Positions 1-9,109 of a stretch of 64,000 bases of DNA are shown one piece after another. A program made the position numbers and the translations under genes. The notes under the pieces were generated by a model. That model saw only the letters and a list, made by a program, of their open reading frames with translations. It ran no database searches and was not told the DNA's origin. The DNA is from Skeletonema tropicum (Eukaryota; Bacillariophyta; Thalassiosirophyceae; Thalassiosirales; Thalassiosiraceae): assembly GCA_037178625.1 (NCBI GenBank), contig CM074132.1:2604001-2668000 (forward strand), given 5' to 3'. How positions within the stretch are numbered: position 1 is the stretch's first letter; every line of letters starts with the position of its first letter.

Positions 1-959
1 ATGAGGCCCACAAGCGTTCGCACTTCGCTAGCGTTGGTAGGCCGTTTCAAATCAAGAACCGCTTGAACTTTCTTCTGCCAAGGTTGAATGCCATCCTTGG
101 AGACCCAATGACCAAGGAAGTCCCCTTCTGCAATACCGAATTCGCACTTCAAAGGGTTAACACTAAACCCTGCCTCTTCAAGGCGCCTGAACACTTCGTT
201 GAGGGTGCGTGTATGGTCTTCCCAAGTATCTGACCATATGGCGATGTCATCAATGTAAACTTCAACGTCATCTAAATCTCGAAGAACTTCCTCAATAACT
301 GACTGCGCAAATGCTGGAGAGTTGCGGAGACCCATAGGAGCTCTCGTCCAACGAAAGAGACCGAACGGTGTTGATATAGTGGTGAGGTCCTTAGCTTTGT
401 CCGTCAATTCAAACGAATAGAACATCATGCTCAAATCAAGTTTCGTCATGTACTGGAATCCCGAACGCTTTCGGATCAGGTCTTGGATGATAGGGAGAGT
501 ATAATCCTTGGGTTTGATGACCTTATTGAGCTCACGTAGATCTGCTATGAAACGAACTTTGCCATCTTTCTTGGGAACAATAAACGAAGGCAGTCCCCAT
601 GCAGACGGGCCAGAGACTCTTTCAAGAACACCTATGTCGATGAGACGCAGCAACTCCTTCTTGAATGTTTCCATATGGACTCGAGGAGTAGGGTAAGGCC
701 GCCGAAAAACTGGTTGTGCTCCTGGTTGTAATTCAATATCCATCTTGGCTCCTTTGTAGACATGAAGCTTGCCGTCGAAGAGCTTGTAATGCTTGCGTAA
801 CATCTCGCTGAGGTCCTGGCGCTGAGTCGGAGACAGATGCTGACAATTCTCTTTGATGACCTCATCCACATTTATCTCGTCATAGGTTGAATCAGCAATT
901 GACGTAGCGAAAGAGTCGAGGTAGTTCAGATCGTCATCGCTCCTTTGTAAAGTTGGAGT
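1..959 (-). CDS. pol: Pol: reverse transcriptase (partial at left edge)
   Basis: The minus frame with codons starting at positions equal to 2 modulo 3 is open from a stop at 960-962 to the window edge. It translates to a Ty3/gypsy reverse transcriptase. Visible motifs are the block VPKKDGKVRFIADLRELN (about 590-535), a KLDLSMMFYSFEL palm motif with the first catalytic Asp, and the YIDDI catalytic loop (near 265). After these comes LGHWVSKDGIQPW, typical of the start of the thumb/connection. No initiator is expected: pol overlaps the end of the protease frame by about 25 nt and sits in the +1 frame, so it is probably made as a Gag-Pro-Pol fusion by +1 frameshifting, as in yeast Ty3. The 3' part is outside the window. 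Confidence 0.88.
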
Positions 960-2022
960 TCATTGGAATGCGCTTGCCCTGCCACCCGAGCTCGAGTCTT
1001 TCGTAATCAACTATTAGACCTATCTTCCGCAGGAAATCATTACCAAGTATCAAATCAAACGAACACTTGGCGTCAAAGACGAGGAACTCTTGACTGTCAA
1101 CGGTGAGGTTGGCATCGAATTCAGGGAACTTGATTCCTTCACCGAGGAGGGATCCAACTGGTGCATAGTTGCCTGCAATGGTATTACATATTGTTGTTTT
1201 TGATGGTTGAAGAAGGGCTGCTCCGGGTGGTAAAACACTACGGTGAGCCATCGATACGCTGCCACCGGTGTCAAAAAGGCACTTGAGGAAGCGATTGGAT
1301 TCGACTCCATTGACTGACTTGACCATAGCGTATGCAGTTGCCATAGGGACTGTTCTGCCTTTTGAATCTACTTGGAAGGTGATCTGAGGGTCACTGAACT
1401 GAAATGACTCGAGGATCGCCCCAAATTGCTTGACTCGTTTGTCACAAATGCTTGGTAGCTGCAATGCTGCTCCCAAATCGACTAGTTCATTGCCGTAAGA
1501 TTCAACGACTGTATCTGGAAAAATGTTGAAATCCCAAGCTTCCGCATTAGATTGGCCTGGGATTGGATCGAGCACGTGATATTCAGGACAATCCACTCTC
1601 TGCGCTTCGATAGCGACTACTTCATTAGTGAAAGGAATGTTGTTGATGGTTGCAGCTAGTGCATCCTCCGCAAAGTGACTATTGAACAATTCGTTCAAGA
1701 ACTCATCATCATGAAGTTGAGCGTCTGATGCGATGCGGTCGAGCATTGGTGCAGGGCTAGAAGCTGGCTGCGCTCTTGGATCCTTACATATCGGGACTCC
1801 ACTATTCAAGCTGGGCTGTGCTTGCAGAGCGGCAGGAACTGTATTATTGTTCCCGCGGATGCAACATGGAAGTTGAACATCAATCGCGCTCGGAGGCTCT
1901 GAGGTCACATTGTTGACATGATACTCAAGAGCAGCTGGGGCATTAGCATACCCTGTTACTTCTTCAAGGCTCGTAGAATAGATATCGATGAAAGTAGTGC
2001 AATTCCCAACAGGGTCGGCGTT
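934..2022 (-). CDS. Retroviral-type aspartic protease region (Pro), in frame with gag after UGA
   Basis: The frame continues gag directly after the UGA at 2025-2023 and is open to the UGA at 936-934, about 362 codons. A single DTG catalytic motif (CLFDTGGSVSMAH) near 1280-1250 and the flap/C-terminal signature ILGNDFLRKIGLIVDYERL near 1045-1000 identify a retropepsin that acts as a dimer to cut the polyprotein. About 200 residues of undefined linker precede the protease core. A GTG codon at 1908-1906 is the first alternative start, and no ATG lies near the gag stop. Synthesis as an extension of Gag is therefore more likely than independent initiation. The last codons overlap the pol frame. 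Confidence 0.8.
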   Translation of the reverse strand, partial: NADPVGNCTTFIDIYSTSLEEVTGYANAPAALEYHVNNVTSEPPSAIDVQLPCCIRGNNNTVPAALQAQPSLNSGVPICKDPRAQPASSPAPMLDRIASDAQLHDDEFLNELFNSHFAEDALAATINNIPFTNEVVAIEAQRVDCPEYHVLDPIPGQSNAEAWDFNIFPDTVVESYGNELVDLGAALQLPSICDKRVKQFGAILESFQFSDPQITFQVDSKGRTVPMATAYAMVKSVNGVESNRFLKCLFDTGGSVSMAHRSVLPPGAALLQPSKTTICNTIAGNYAPVGSLLGEGIKFPEFDANLTVDSQEFLVFDAKCSFDLILGNDFLRKIGLIVDYERLELGWQGKRIPMNSNFTKER

Positions 2023-3369
2023 TCAGGCCTGATGAGGGACGAAGACTCGTTGACCTTGGGCATTAACTTGGATGGAATAAAGTTGCTGTTGAACAGGTGC
2101 TGACGGAGCTGTTGCTGCAGACGTAGCAAACATTGGAGCTGGTTGCGGAGGTGCTTGGGGAACTGGAGCTGGAGGTAGTTGAGCAGGTTGTTGAGGAGCT
2201 ACGAGGTAAGATCCATGTTGCTGTTGCGGGGGTTCTTGCTCGTTGCTCTTGAAACGACGCTCATAACCTTTCTTCCACCAATATGGGGCAGACGTCCTGG
2301 TTTTGCCTTGATAGAACTTCTCAGCAAGCTCCTTCTTGAAATTAGACCCGTTGAAACAATAGATACAGTCTTTCCACTTATGGTTGTGATCAGGATGAAT
2401 TGAACATTGCTTGGAGTGGAACTCCTTGCCGTTGTTGGTGTTGTTACTGTTGTTCCCATTGCCATTGCGACCGCTCTTATTGCGGTTATTCTTCTTCTTC
2501 TTCCGTTGACGTCGATCTTGGCCTCCATCTCCATCGGCTTCATCGTCATCGTCGTCATCCTTCCTCTTCCTCTTCTTCTCTTCTTGCTGTTGATACTTCT
2601 TTCGGACTTCCTTGCCGTAATCTCGAGACCACCAGGCCTCTAGATACTCCATTACGTCGGTCCATACAAGGGCGTTGTTACCATTACCTTGGAGGTCATA
2701 AACATCAACGTCCTTCTCATCTTGGAGGAAATCTTTGGCCTCCTCGGGGAGACCAAGCATCAGAGCAGTAGTCTTTTGCATATCGGAACATTGCGCTCCT
2801 ATACGAGGCATCATCTCACTGTATCTCCAAAGTTCTGACATTCGATCCACGAAGTTGCTTGGCTTGACTGGTAGGTTGAATTCCTTCTGGTGTTTGTACT
2901 GGATGCGAAGGATGTGCTGATCGAAGGCATCACCGGGGTTAGGATGTTTTGTCCACATGATGAAATAGGCACCAAGAGCATCCACGAAGTCCTGATCGGT
3001 CGCTTGATTATTGTTATCCCAGTAGTCATGTCCCTCATCCATCAGCTTCCTCCACGTGTTCTTTGCAGGTCCATCGAGAAGCTTCCCGTAGTTGGCGAAG
3101 CGAGTGGCTGGGGCCCATTGACATTCATCCGCCATGTTGACGTAGGATTCGGCTTGGCCCAAGTAATGTTCAAGTTCCGTACTAGGTGCGTTATCCCTGA
3201 ACACAATGAAGTCTTCCTCAATCTTGCTTCCATCTGGGCGAAGTCCATAAATCCTTTTACTTCCGAAACGAGGCATCTCCCTGAGCGCTGCTGCACTTTT
3301 GGAGGTGAGTTCGTTCCGAGCGTACCTGGTATGAAACAACCATGCGTTCTTTGATTTGTAGGTATTCAT
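2023..3369 (-). CDS. gag: Gag polyprotein of Ty3/gypsy element
   Basis: 448 residues from ATG at 3369. The N-terminal half has the hydrophilic helical make-up of a retrotransposon capsid (for example WAPATRFANYGKLLDGPAK and TWRKLMDEGHDYWDNNN). The middle has a charged KKRKRKDDDDDDEADGD stretch followed by a Lys/Asn-rich basic tract. A Cys/His cluster, C-x3-H-x2-H-x-H-x3-DC-x2-C (CSIHPDHNHKWKDCIYC), could be a non-canonical nucleic-acid-binding knuckle in place of the usual CCHC. The C-terminus is Gln/Pro/Ala-rich and ends at a UGA. The call relies on position upstream of protease and reverse transcriptase plus composition. Confidence 0.8.
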   Translation of the reverse strand: MNTYKSKNAWLFHTRYARNELTSKSAAALREMPRFGSKRIYGLRPDGSKIEEDFIVFRDNAPSTELEHYLGQAESYVNMADECQWAPATRFANYGKLLDGPAKNTWRKLMDEGHDYWDNNNQATDQDFVDALGAYFIMWTKHPNPGDAFDQHILRIQYKHQKEFNLPVKPSNFVDRMSELWRYSEMMPRIGAQCSDMQKTTALMLGLPEEAKDFLQDEKDVDVYDLQGNGNNALVWTDVMEYLEAWWSRDYGKEVRKKYQQQEEKKRKRKDDDDDDEADGDGGQDRRQRKKKKNNRNKSGRNGNGNNSNNTNNGKEFHSKQCSIHPDHNHKWKDCIYCFNGSNFKKELAEKFYQGKTRTSAPYWWKKGYERRFKSNEQEPPQQQHGSYLVAPQQPAQLPPAPVPQAPPQPAPMFATSAATAPSAPVQQQLYSIQVNAQGQRVFVPHQA

Positions 3370-3532
3370 TTTGTACGTAGTTTTTCTTCTTGGTTGGTTT
3401 ATATGGGAGTATTAATACTGTGTCCAATCTAGCTAACAATTGAGCTTATTATTGATCAATAGATGTAACGAATAGAATTATTATGACTTAAAATATAAAG
3501 GAAACGATCAACGTTTTTGGATTCGGTTGCTT
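3370..3532. other. AT-rich leader upstream of gag, no gene seen
   Basis: This is the expected 5' untranslated or LTR region of the retroelement on the minus strand. No TG...CA LTR boundaries and no recognisable tRNA-Met primer site were found. A second copy of the LTR would be needed to define it. Confidence 0.4.
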
Positions 3533-3964
3533 TCATTGGCGATGGCCGCGAGAAAGCATTCCGAAACATATGGCGATGGCCGCGAGAAAGCATTCCGAAA
3601 CATATTGAGAAACGAGAAACCAGATAACATAAATATGAATTTGATTGATGTCCGACACTACGTAGGTGTGACAGACACCAGGTTTTAAATTCTTCCAAAA
3701 CTCCGGCACGGCCTTTTTGTCGTTCCGGTTGAGATCCTTCCAATCGAGATGATTAGGATAGTCTTCTCTGAGGTATTTAATGATCTTCCCAATGTACGTC
3801 TCGAGGACTGCTGATGTCACTAGGCGAATACTGTCGCTGATCCGCAGACGTTGCAGATTTTCATCAAAGTTGATGGGGATAAATCGTGACGCTGTAAACC
3901 TGCAAAGATCAATAACGATAGATTCTGGATCGACAAGCTCTTCCGGTTTATTTCTGCAGGGCGA
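3533..3964 (-). pseudogene. Remnant resembling the N-terminal region of a tyrosine-recombinase-like mobile-element protein
   Basis: A minus frame open from a stop at 3967 reads PEELVDPESIVIDLCRF, then a helical segment VLETYIGKIIKYLREDYPNH and LDWKDLNRNDKKAVPEFWKN, and then dissolves into sequence without character before the 34-bp duplication. The 'xxYIGKxxxYLRxxYPNHxDW...PEFW' pattern recalls the N-terminal part of the large recombinase-like proteins of stramenopile mobile elements. The resemblance is from memory of the pattern and is weak. No start codon, catalytic residues or ends of an element are visible, so this is at best a fragment. Confidence 0.3.
3537..3604. repeat. 34-bp perfect tandem duplication
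   Basis: Two adjacent identical 34-bp units (3537-3570 and 3571-3604), starting TGGCGATGGCCGCGAGAAAG. They fall at the 3' border of the recombinase-like remnant on the minus strand and look like a simple duplication or the footprint of a rearrangement. Confidence 0.9.
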
Positions 3965-4080
3965 TCACGAGACTTTCGATATGCAACCCACAGTCTGAAT
4001 GCAGACTGGTCGTTTCGAAGGGTACCAATTAATTGCTTCGCCGAGCTTGCGTTGGCCTCGGGGGACTGAGCCGCCGCCGC

Positions 4081-4348
4081 CGCCGCACTAGGCGGCGTCC
4101 TAATACACCGCTTTAGCGAATAAAGCGGAGGTTATTGTTTCGAACTCTCAATCTCATGGTGGACAGTACAGTAGTGATTCTTTTCGGCCATCATATAGTG
4201 ATAGTCTCTCGAAAAAGTTGGTGGTTATTTGTGTATTATCGTGGTTATTTTGAAGAAATAACGGGGAGAACAGCCTCACCAAACACCCGGCTAAAATTCG
4301 CCACTTCGTGGCGGGAGACGGCGAATTCGCGTCTTCGACGCGAATTCG
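4081..4348. repeat. Cluster of perfect short hairpins
   Basis: Four perfect inverted repeats lie within 270 bp. 4081-4097 is a GC-only 6-bp stem with loop ACTAG. 4108-4128 has stem CCGCTTTA/TAAAGCGG with a 5-nt loop. 4299-4313 has stem CGCCAC/GTGGCG with loop TTC. 4322-4348 has the 12-bp stem CGAATTCGCGTC/GACGCGAATTCG with loop TTC. No coding frame is supported here. They could be ends of degenerate mobile elements or structured RNA, and function is unknown. Confidence 0.75.
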
Positions 4349-4659
4349 GGCAAAATTCCTTCCTTTTCATCTGGGCGCGGCTGCCTGCTTGCTGCTTGTG
4401 GTGCATGCTGCGCCTGCTGCCGCCGGCCCTTGCTCTAGAGAGCTGTTCGTTGTTACATTCCTTTTCCACAGTTGGTGCTGTTTGCTGTTTGGTTAATCCA
4501 CGATAATATTCGCTGATAATTTTGCATTGGATAGTCTGCGTAGAGTAGTGTCGGCTGTACATTTTCATTGGTCAAGCATCTCACATCTCAAACACATCTT
4601 GCTACTTGACTTCGCGCGTTGACTCCAAAAACACGTAAATAATAACAACACCTCTGGAT

Positions 4660-4911
4660 ATGCCCATCTCAGAAAAGGCACAAAGAGCCTGGAAGGCAGG
4701 CACAGCCGTTATTACGGCATGGACGGCATGGTATGGATTGTTTCACATTGATTACGGTCCACACGAGCATGTTTTCTCAGATTTACAACGATGGTATAGA
4801 AGGAAAATAGATGATATGTTGGGAATTAATTTAGATGCTGCTAGACAGATTGAGAATAGTAAACAACAACAGGCAAGTGGCCTACAACAATCAGGGGATG
4901 AAAAAAGATAG
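4660..4911 (+). CDS. Small single-pass membrane protein, possibly SMIM4/UQCC5-like
   Basis: 83 residues from ATG at 4660. A short basic N-terminus (MPISEKAQRAWKAG) is followed by a hydrophobic segment at about 15-32 and a soluble tail with the motif FSDLQRWYRRKIDDMLGI and a Gln-rich end. The topology and the 'xVFxDxxRxYRRK' stretch just after the membrane segment weakly resemble SMIM4/UQCC5, a small mitochondrial factor for complex III assembly. That assignment is tentative. The ORF is complete, has its own start and stop, and is flanked by non-coding sequence on both sides. No intron is evident. Confidence 0.5.
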   Translation: MPISEKAQRAWKAGTAVITAWTAWYGLFHIDYGPHEHVFSDLQRWYRRKIDDMLGINLDAARQIENSKQQQASGLQQSGDEKR

Positions 4912-5218
4912 CAATACCATATTGTGATATTTCATGGACACATGATGTGGGAATTACAACTCGATAGTAGAAGAACAAGAACCAAAAATTATGCACTACT
5001 GGTCGAGTATTTTCCAGAAATATAGTCATCACACTTCTCCAAATATGGTTACTTGGTTATTAACATAAAATCCATGTCTGTGTGAAGACGGAAACCACTC
5101 CCCGACTGTGATACATTCTTTTATAACACAAAACATCTCTTTCGCACAGACTATCATTGATCACAAAAACAATGGAACACAACATCTGCTCCTAGCTTAT
5201 ACCAACATTAGATCGTAC
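4912..5218. other. Intergenic (convergent), nothing recognised
   Basis: A 307-bp spacer between two convergent genes. It presumably contains both 3' UTRs and poly(A) sites. No ORF, repeat or RNA gene was seen. Confidence 0.6.
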
Positions 5219-5950
5219 TCAAGGCATCGGTAACATAGCATTGCTTTCCATCTCTGGCTCGTCACCATATTCAGTAGGGATAAGAGGCTTGTGCAGTACC
5301 ATCAATAGACGCCCTGTGTTGTACTTCATACCGCCCTTCACACTAGCGTGGATTGATTCCTGAGTGGTGATTAGAATAGAAAGAATGGATGAGAATGAAT
5401 CATTTGGGTTAGCCAATTTGTCACAAGACCAATCCATGTTCATTTTGGAAACAACTTAATCAACCTCCCCCCCCAAAACCACACAAGATTTCCGATTTTT
5501 AAATGGGATCTCTTCACATCATAAAGTGTGTTTTGTTACTTAGGCGCAGACATGGGGCATTATCCGCTTATCCAGGCTGATACCTCTAGTTTATCTGATA
5601 CTCTGCATCAAATGATGTTGTCGTTGTGTTGTTCTCAAGCAACATAATAATATTATTATGTGTGTGAAGGCATATTGTAGCTTTTGTTTTGTGCACGTTG
5701 TTTGTATACATGCACACACATCGTTTTCAATAAAACAACACAAGCTCACCATCAGCTCCATCCATTCCCCTTCCTCCCCCTTCGGCATGCGACTATATCC
5801 TTTCGCCGCAATGTAATTGAACGCCTCCTCGAAGAAATCAAAATAGACTCTCTGTCCCTTTTCTTCTCGGACGAGGAAGTCACCTTTTTCAAAGCCCGCG
5901 GATATTGTGGCTATACACCGGGGGTATTTGCGTGTTATTTCGGATGCCAT
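5219..5950 (-). CDS. Two-exon gene for a conserved-looking 113-residue protein of unknown function
   Basis: Exon 1 is 5950-5750 (67 codons, from MASEITRKYPRCIATISAGF) and exon 2 is 5359-5219 (47 codons with stop). They are joined across a 390-nt intron with a GTGAGC donor and an ACTCAG acceptor, both in phase 0. The join gives ...GEWMELM|ESIHASVKGGM... and leaves an uninterrupted 113-residue protein. It is soluble, with no signal peptide or membrane segment. A charged middle part (GDFLVREEKGQRVYFDFFEE) is followed by a Met/Pro-rich C-terminus. No family was recognised. The intron is much longer than the ~90-nt introns elsewhere in the window, so an extra small exon cannot be excluded. The ATG at 5950 is preferred over the upstream one at 5995 because the stretch between them is low in coding character. 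Confidence 0.6.
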
Positions 5951-6351
5951 GGTTGTTTTCTGCTGATGGATAAGTATGTAGGAAGATACAAGCACCGCTG
6001 TTCCTGATCGGCGTTCTCTTTGGCGGCTTGCTTGGGTTGATTGGATTTGCGGTCATTCACTTTTTGAATTTGTGTGTGTGTTGTTTTTCAACAGCCCTCC
6101 CTAATGTATGTGTATCGCAATGAAGAAATGTAAGTACCGCGGTTTGGTTGCAACGTCACAATTCAGTCAGGACGCAAGAAACAAGAATGGAGAAGAAGAA
6201 GCTCGCCGTTCGCCACAACCGCGAGCAAAGCAAGAAGCAACACAAGCCCTTGAATGAAACAGCAGCCTATACAGCAGCGAAGGGAGCAGGGCAAGCAAGA
6301 GCTAAGTAGCGGGCGGGGGAAGAGGCGTCGGCAAGTGCAAGTTTTACTACT
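5951..6351. other. Intergenic (divergent), nothing recognised
   Basis: About 400 bp between the two-exon gene (minus) and the CRAL-TRIO gene (plus). It should contain both promoters. No motif could be assigned. The purine-rich strand around 6180-6330 gives an open frame with no protein character. Confidence 0.5.
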
Positions 6352-7494
6352 TTGTTGGTTAGCAGCAATTTGCAATTTTTGAATGAAAATATCACGATGA
6401 CCGTCCTCCTAAGCAGCCGATCTCTCGTCAGAGGTATTTTCCACCACCATAAGAATGATCATCCATGCATTATTACACACTCGGGGTCCTGCTACCCAAC
6501 CAAGCTGCAGGAGGCTTCGACGCACGAATTATCTGATGATGATGAATCTGTTGAGAGACAGCAACAACCACAACAGCTGCGAAGATCAGAAGATGACAAT
6601 AACCTCCCTCCATTGATTGACGACTGTTCGGAGCTAGAACAATCACGACGAACTGCAATTGCCAAATCACAAGGATTCGACTATGATGAAGAGCAAGGAG
6701 TCAAAATGATATTAGACGCACTCACTCCGCACGAAAAGCTACACATGTCGGATGAAAATATGCCATTGCGGCAATATCGTGCAGATAAAGGGAATGTACC
6801 ACAGGCCATTCGAAAAATCAAGGCGACCATTCAATGGAGACAAGATTTCAATGTGGAGGATATCAAACGATGTTTTCGTGATCGAAACAATCCTGATCTA
6901 CCCATTGAAAAACAGAAAGAATTGAATCATCTCGCGGATGTTATAGCGAAAGAAAATGAAACTGGAAAGATCTACACTCGGGGATATGATTTAGAAGGAC
7001 GTGCGATTCTCTATCTTACGCCTGGCCTTGAGAATTCACGTTGCGAAATTGATAATATGCGTCATCTTGTCTATCATCTTGAAAGAGCAATTGCATGCAC
7101 ACGATACAAGAGTGGACGACAAAAGGTTTGCATTGTGATTGGGTATCAAGGATTCAGGGTTGAAAATGCTCCGCCAATGTCAGTTGTGAAACACACCTTG
7201 CAGATTTTACAGGGGCACTATCCTGAAAGGATGTATAGAGCATATATATGTGATCCTCCATTGGTCTTTCGAATGTTCTGGAATGTGATCAAACACTTTA
7301 TTGATCCGGCTACATTGGACAAGATTGCATTTTGTACGGGAAAAGAAGGGAAGGCTTTGTTGGAGAGAGATTTTGATACCAATACTACCGAGAAGCAGGC
7401 TGGAGGACAGAAAACGTTACGGAAATTTTGTTCTAGAGAGTTTTTGTTTGATACTCCTCATCACTGTACCTTTGACGAAGAGGAAGGGAGGTAG
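6352..7494 (+). CDS. CRAL-TRIO (SEC14-like) lipid-binding protein
   Basis: 380 residues, or 365 from the likelier Met16 (MTVLLSSRSLVRGIF). After a disordered acidic/Gln stretch, a CRAL-TRIO N-terminal helical segment spans about 105-165 (ending KATIQWRQDFNVEDIKRCF). The CRAL-TRIO lobe spans about 185-355, with IYTRGYDLEGRAILYLTPG, the helix MRHLVYHLERAIACTRY, VCIVIGYQGFRVENAPPMS and the lid region LQILQGHYPERMYRAYICDP. These proteins carry phosphoinositides or other hydrophobic ligands between membranes. The C-terminal tail ends in an acidic EEEGR. The gene is intronless and convergent with the PiggyBac-derived gene downstream (142 bp between stops). Confidence 0.85.
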   Translation: MLVSSNLQFLNENITMTVLLSSRSLVRGIFHHHKNDHPCIITHSGSCYPTKLQEASTHELSDDDESVERQQQPQQLRRSEDDNNLPPLIDDCSELEQSRRTAIAKSQGFDYDEEQGVKMILDALTPHEKLHMSDENMPLRQYRADKGNVPQAIRKIKATIQWRQDFNVEDIKRCFRDRNNPDLPIEKQKELNHLADVIAKENETGKIYTRGYDLEGRAILYLTPGLENSRCEIDNMRHLVYHLERAIACTRYKSGRQKVCIVIGYQGFRVENAPPMSVVKHTLQILQGHYPERMYRAYICDPPLVFRMFWNVIKHFIDPATLDKIAFCTGKEGKALLERDFDTNTTEKQAGGQKTLRKFCSREFLFDTPHHCTFDEEEGR

Positions 7495-7636
7495 AAGACA
7501 TTGAGGTCTTCGTTGTGACTAAATAGAAGTACTGTACGAATTGTTCATCCTTCGCTGTGCTTTTTAAAGTCAATACAACATTGTAAAGATTACAAAAGAA
7601 GATAAGGCATAAACTAAATTTAGAGATTTTCTACAA

Positions 7637-8410
7637 CTACACATCAAGCGTACTGTTTCCTACAGGATCATTCACAGCAGAGGCAGCGTGGTGGACGCTG
7701 CCAGCAGTGTCAACCTTGGGAATCTTCGGAATGATACCCCCATGAATATCCGTCACATTTCCACTACGCTTCTTATTCTCCCTCTTGGCCTTCAACATAC
7801 CATTCACAATCTCATGCTGACTGACCAAATCATCACATGAATGCCACCTGTAATGGCAAGAATGATCGGGAGAGCCTTGATAATCCACACAGAGAGGTAC
7901 TTGGCACGTGGAACACATCCAACTAGTGTTTCGGTTAGCTTTCCCTCCAGAACATAAACGGCAGATCAAACGTCCTTCCTTGTTTCCAGCTCCATACGTT
8001 CCATCACTTTTCTCCGTTTTGGGGATGCGAATGGGCTTGTGGCAGTGCTTCTCACTGTTGTGAAAGCGAATCTTCATCAAGTCCACCTCCTTGGTAAACG
8101 CCTTGGTGAAATTACGCTTCAAAGGCCACGTCTTGGCTGCCTTTCTTGATTCAATAATTTCTTCAATCTCCGCATCATCCGTTTCACCAGGGCGTGTCGT
8201 CCAAGTTTCCGTAGTAGCACCTCCCTCGCCCTTGTTAATGTACTTGAACTTGGTACGAATCTGTCCACTCTTGAGAGCCGCCAATTCTTCTTTCATCTCT
8301 GCATTCATTTTGGTCAAATTGTCAATGGAAGCTTGCATCGCCGCCATGAGCTGCATCTGCTCAGTTTGACGAGCGACGATTGACTTGAGGGTGCCTTCGA
8401 TGTCACTCAT
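7637..8410 (-). CDS. PiggyBac C-terminal zinc-ribbon protein, paralogue 1
   Basis: 257 residues. An N-terminal coiled-coil-like segment (about 8-48, TEQMQLMAAMQASIDNLTKM) is followed by a conserved linker with EIEEIIESRKAAKTWPLKRN (about 82-101). Then comes a Cys/His module: GRLICRLCS, NRNTSWMCSTCQVPLCV, and CHYRWHSCDDL. The C-x2-C...W-x-C-x2-C-x-x-PLC...C/H-x-x-W/F-H spacing matches the zinc-binding C-terminal domain of PiggyBac transposases, which contacts DNA ends. No DDE catalytic domain is present, so this is a domesticated or solo zinc domain and not a transposase. It shares the architecture and linker of the gene at 9110-10382, from which it diverges outward across a 0.7-kb spacer. Confidence 0.7.
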   Translation of the reverse strand: MSDIEGTLKSIVARQTEQMQLMAAMQASIDNLTKMNAEMKEELAALKSGQIRTKFKYINKGEGGATTETWTTRPGETDDAEIEEIIESRKAAKTWPLKRNFTKAFTKEVDLMKIRFHNSEKHCHKPIRIPKTEKSDGTYGAGNKEGRLICRLCSGGKANRNTSWMCSTCQVPLCVDYQGSPDHSCHYRWHSCDDLVSQHEIVNGMLKAKRENKKRSGNVTDIHGGIIPKIPKVDTAGSVHHAASAVNDPVGNSTLDV

Positions 8411-9109
8411 TTTGATGTTTTTGTCGGTCAGCTGATGATCGACCTGGCTGTGTAGAGGTTCGTAGAGACATGGTAAAACATGTGATATTCATGAGTACAT
8501 GGGGCAAAAGAATTGCATCACCAGATAAGTGTGTTACAAGAGCAAGATAGTTGGGCTTCTCGACCCTAAGCCCCGTCGGTGACATCATATCATGTGCTCC
8601 AACGCATTCGGCCGGAATATGATGCACTACGACGAAACTGCCGCCGGCGGCTGGATGATACTGCCGTCGCCAAGCTTCATGTCTCTACGAGTTCTATTAC
8701 GGCAACCGCGTGCCCATTGTCACTGCCACTGACATTTTTGATATGCACATCAATCAATCGACTCACCAGTTTGGAGATTATTATGGTGCGTGAAATGCCC
8801 GGGGATAACAAACGGAAGAAAATGGGATTTTTGATTTTTAATACCCGGCGAATCACTTACGTTGCACTTTGGCTCGCCCAAGCGTGATAGACAGGGCATG
8901 CATTGATAAGGAACCCGAACCCGACATCATCAAGCTACTTGTCATTAATTCACGTCATAGTAATTCATTTCTTCTAACCCTGCTTATTATTCCTTTGTGG
9001 CTCGCCAAAGCGCACATTTTCGAAGACAAAATCATCACAACATCGACACCATGAATGATGGCATGAGCCAATACATGGTCACAAATATACCTCTAAAGAA
9101 CAAGTCAAA
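8411..9109. other. Divergent intergenic region between the zinc-ribbon paralogues
   Basis: Contains a 12-bp inverted match, CGTAGAGACATG at about 8460-8471 and CATGTCTCTACG at about 8679-8690. These could be a vestige of an inverted duplication that created the two divergent paralogues. Several short frames here have no protein character. Two ATGs at 9051 and 9060 lie upstream of the chosen start at 9110 and are out of context. Confidence 0.5.

Larger units (their letters stand above)
1..3369 (-). mobile_element. Ty3/gypsy LTR retrotransposon, 5' part (gag-pro-RT), runs off left edge
   Basis: Read on the minus strand, gag, a retropepsin-type protease and a Ty3/gypsy reverse transcriptase follow in the order typical of this superfamily. 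RNase H, integrase and the 3' LTR would lie left of position 1. No 5' LTR or tRNA primer-binding site could be identified between the gag start and about 4100. The element may be 5'-truncated, or its LTR may be too diverged to see by eye without a second copy. The three coding parts are open over their whole visible lengths apart from the gag-pro stop and the pro-pol frame change. This suggests a young copy or one kept together by recoding. Confidence 0.9.

Noticed and set aside
2407..2643. Plus-strand hydrophobic 78-codon frame
   Set aside because: Antisense shadow of the Asp/Lys-rich low-complexity part of gag. The hydrophobicity comes from complementing GAT/AAG-rich codons.
5591..5749. Continuation of the 5950-5750 exon to an in-frame stop at 5591
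   Set aside because: Becomes Cys/His/Ile-rich without coding look exactly after a GTGAGC donor. The downstream exon 5359-5219 restores a sensible protein in frame.
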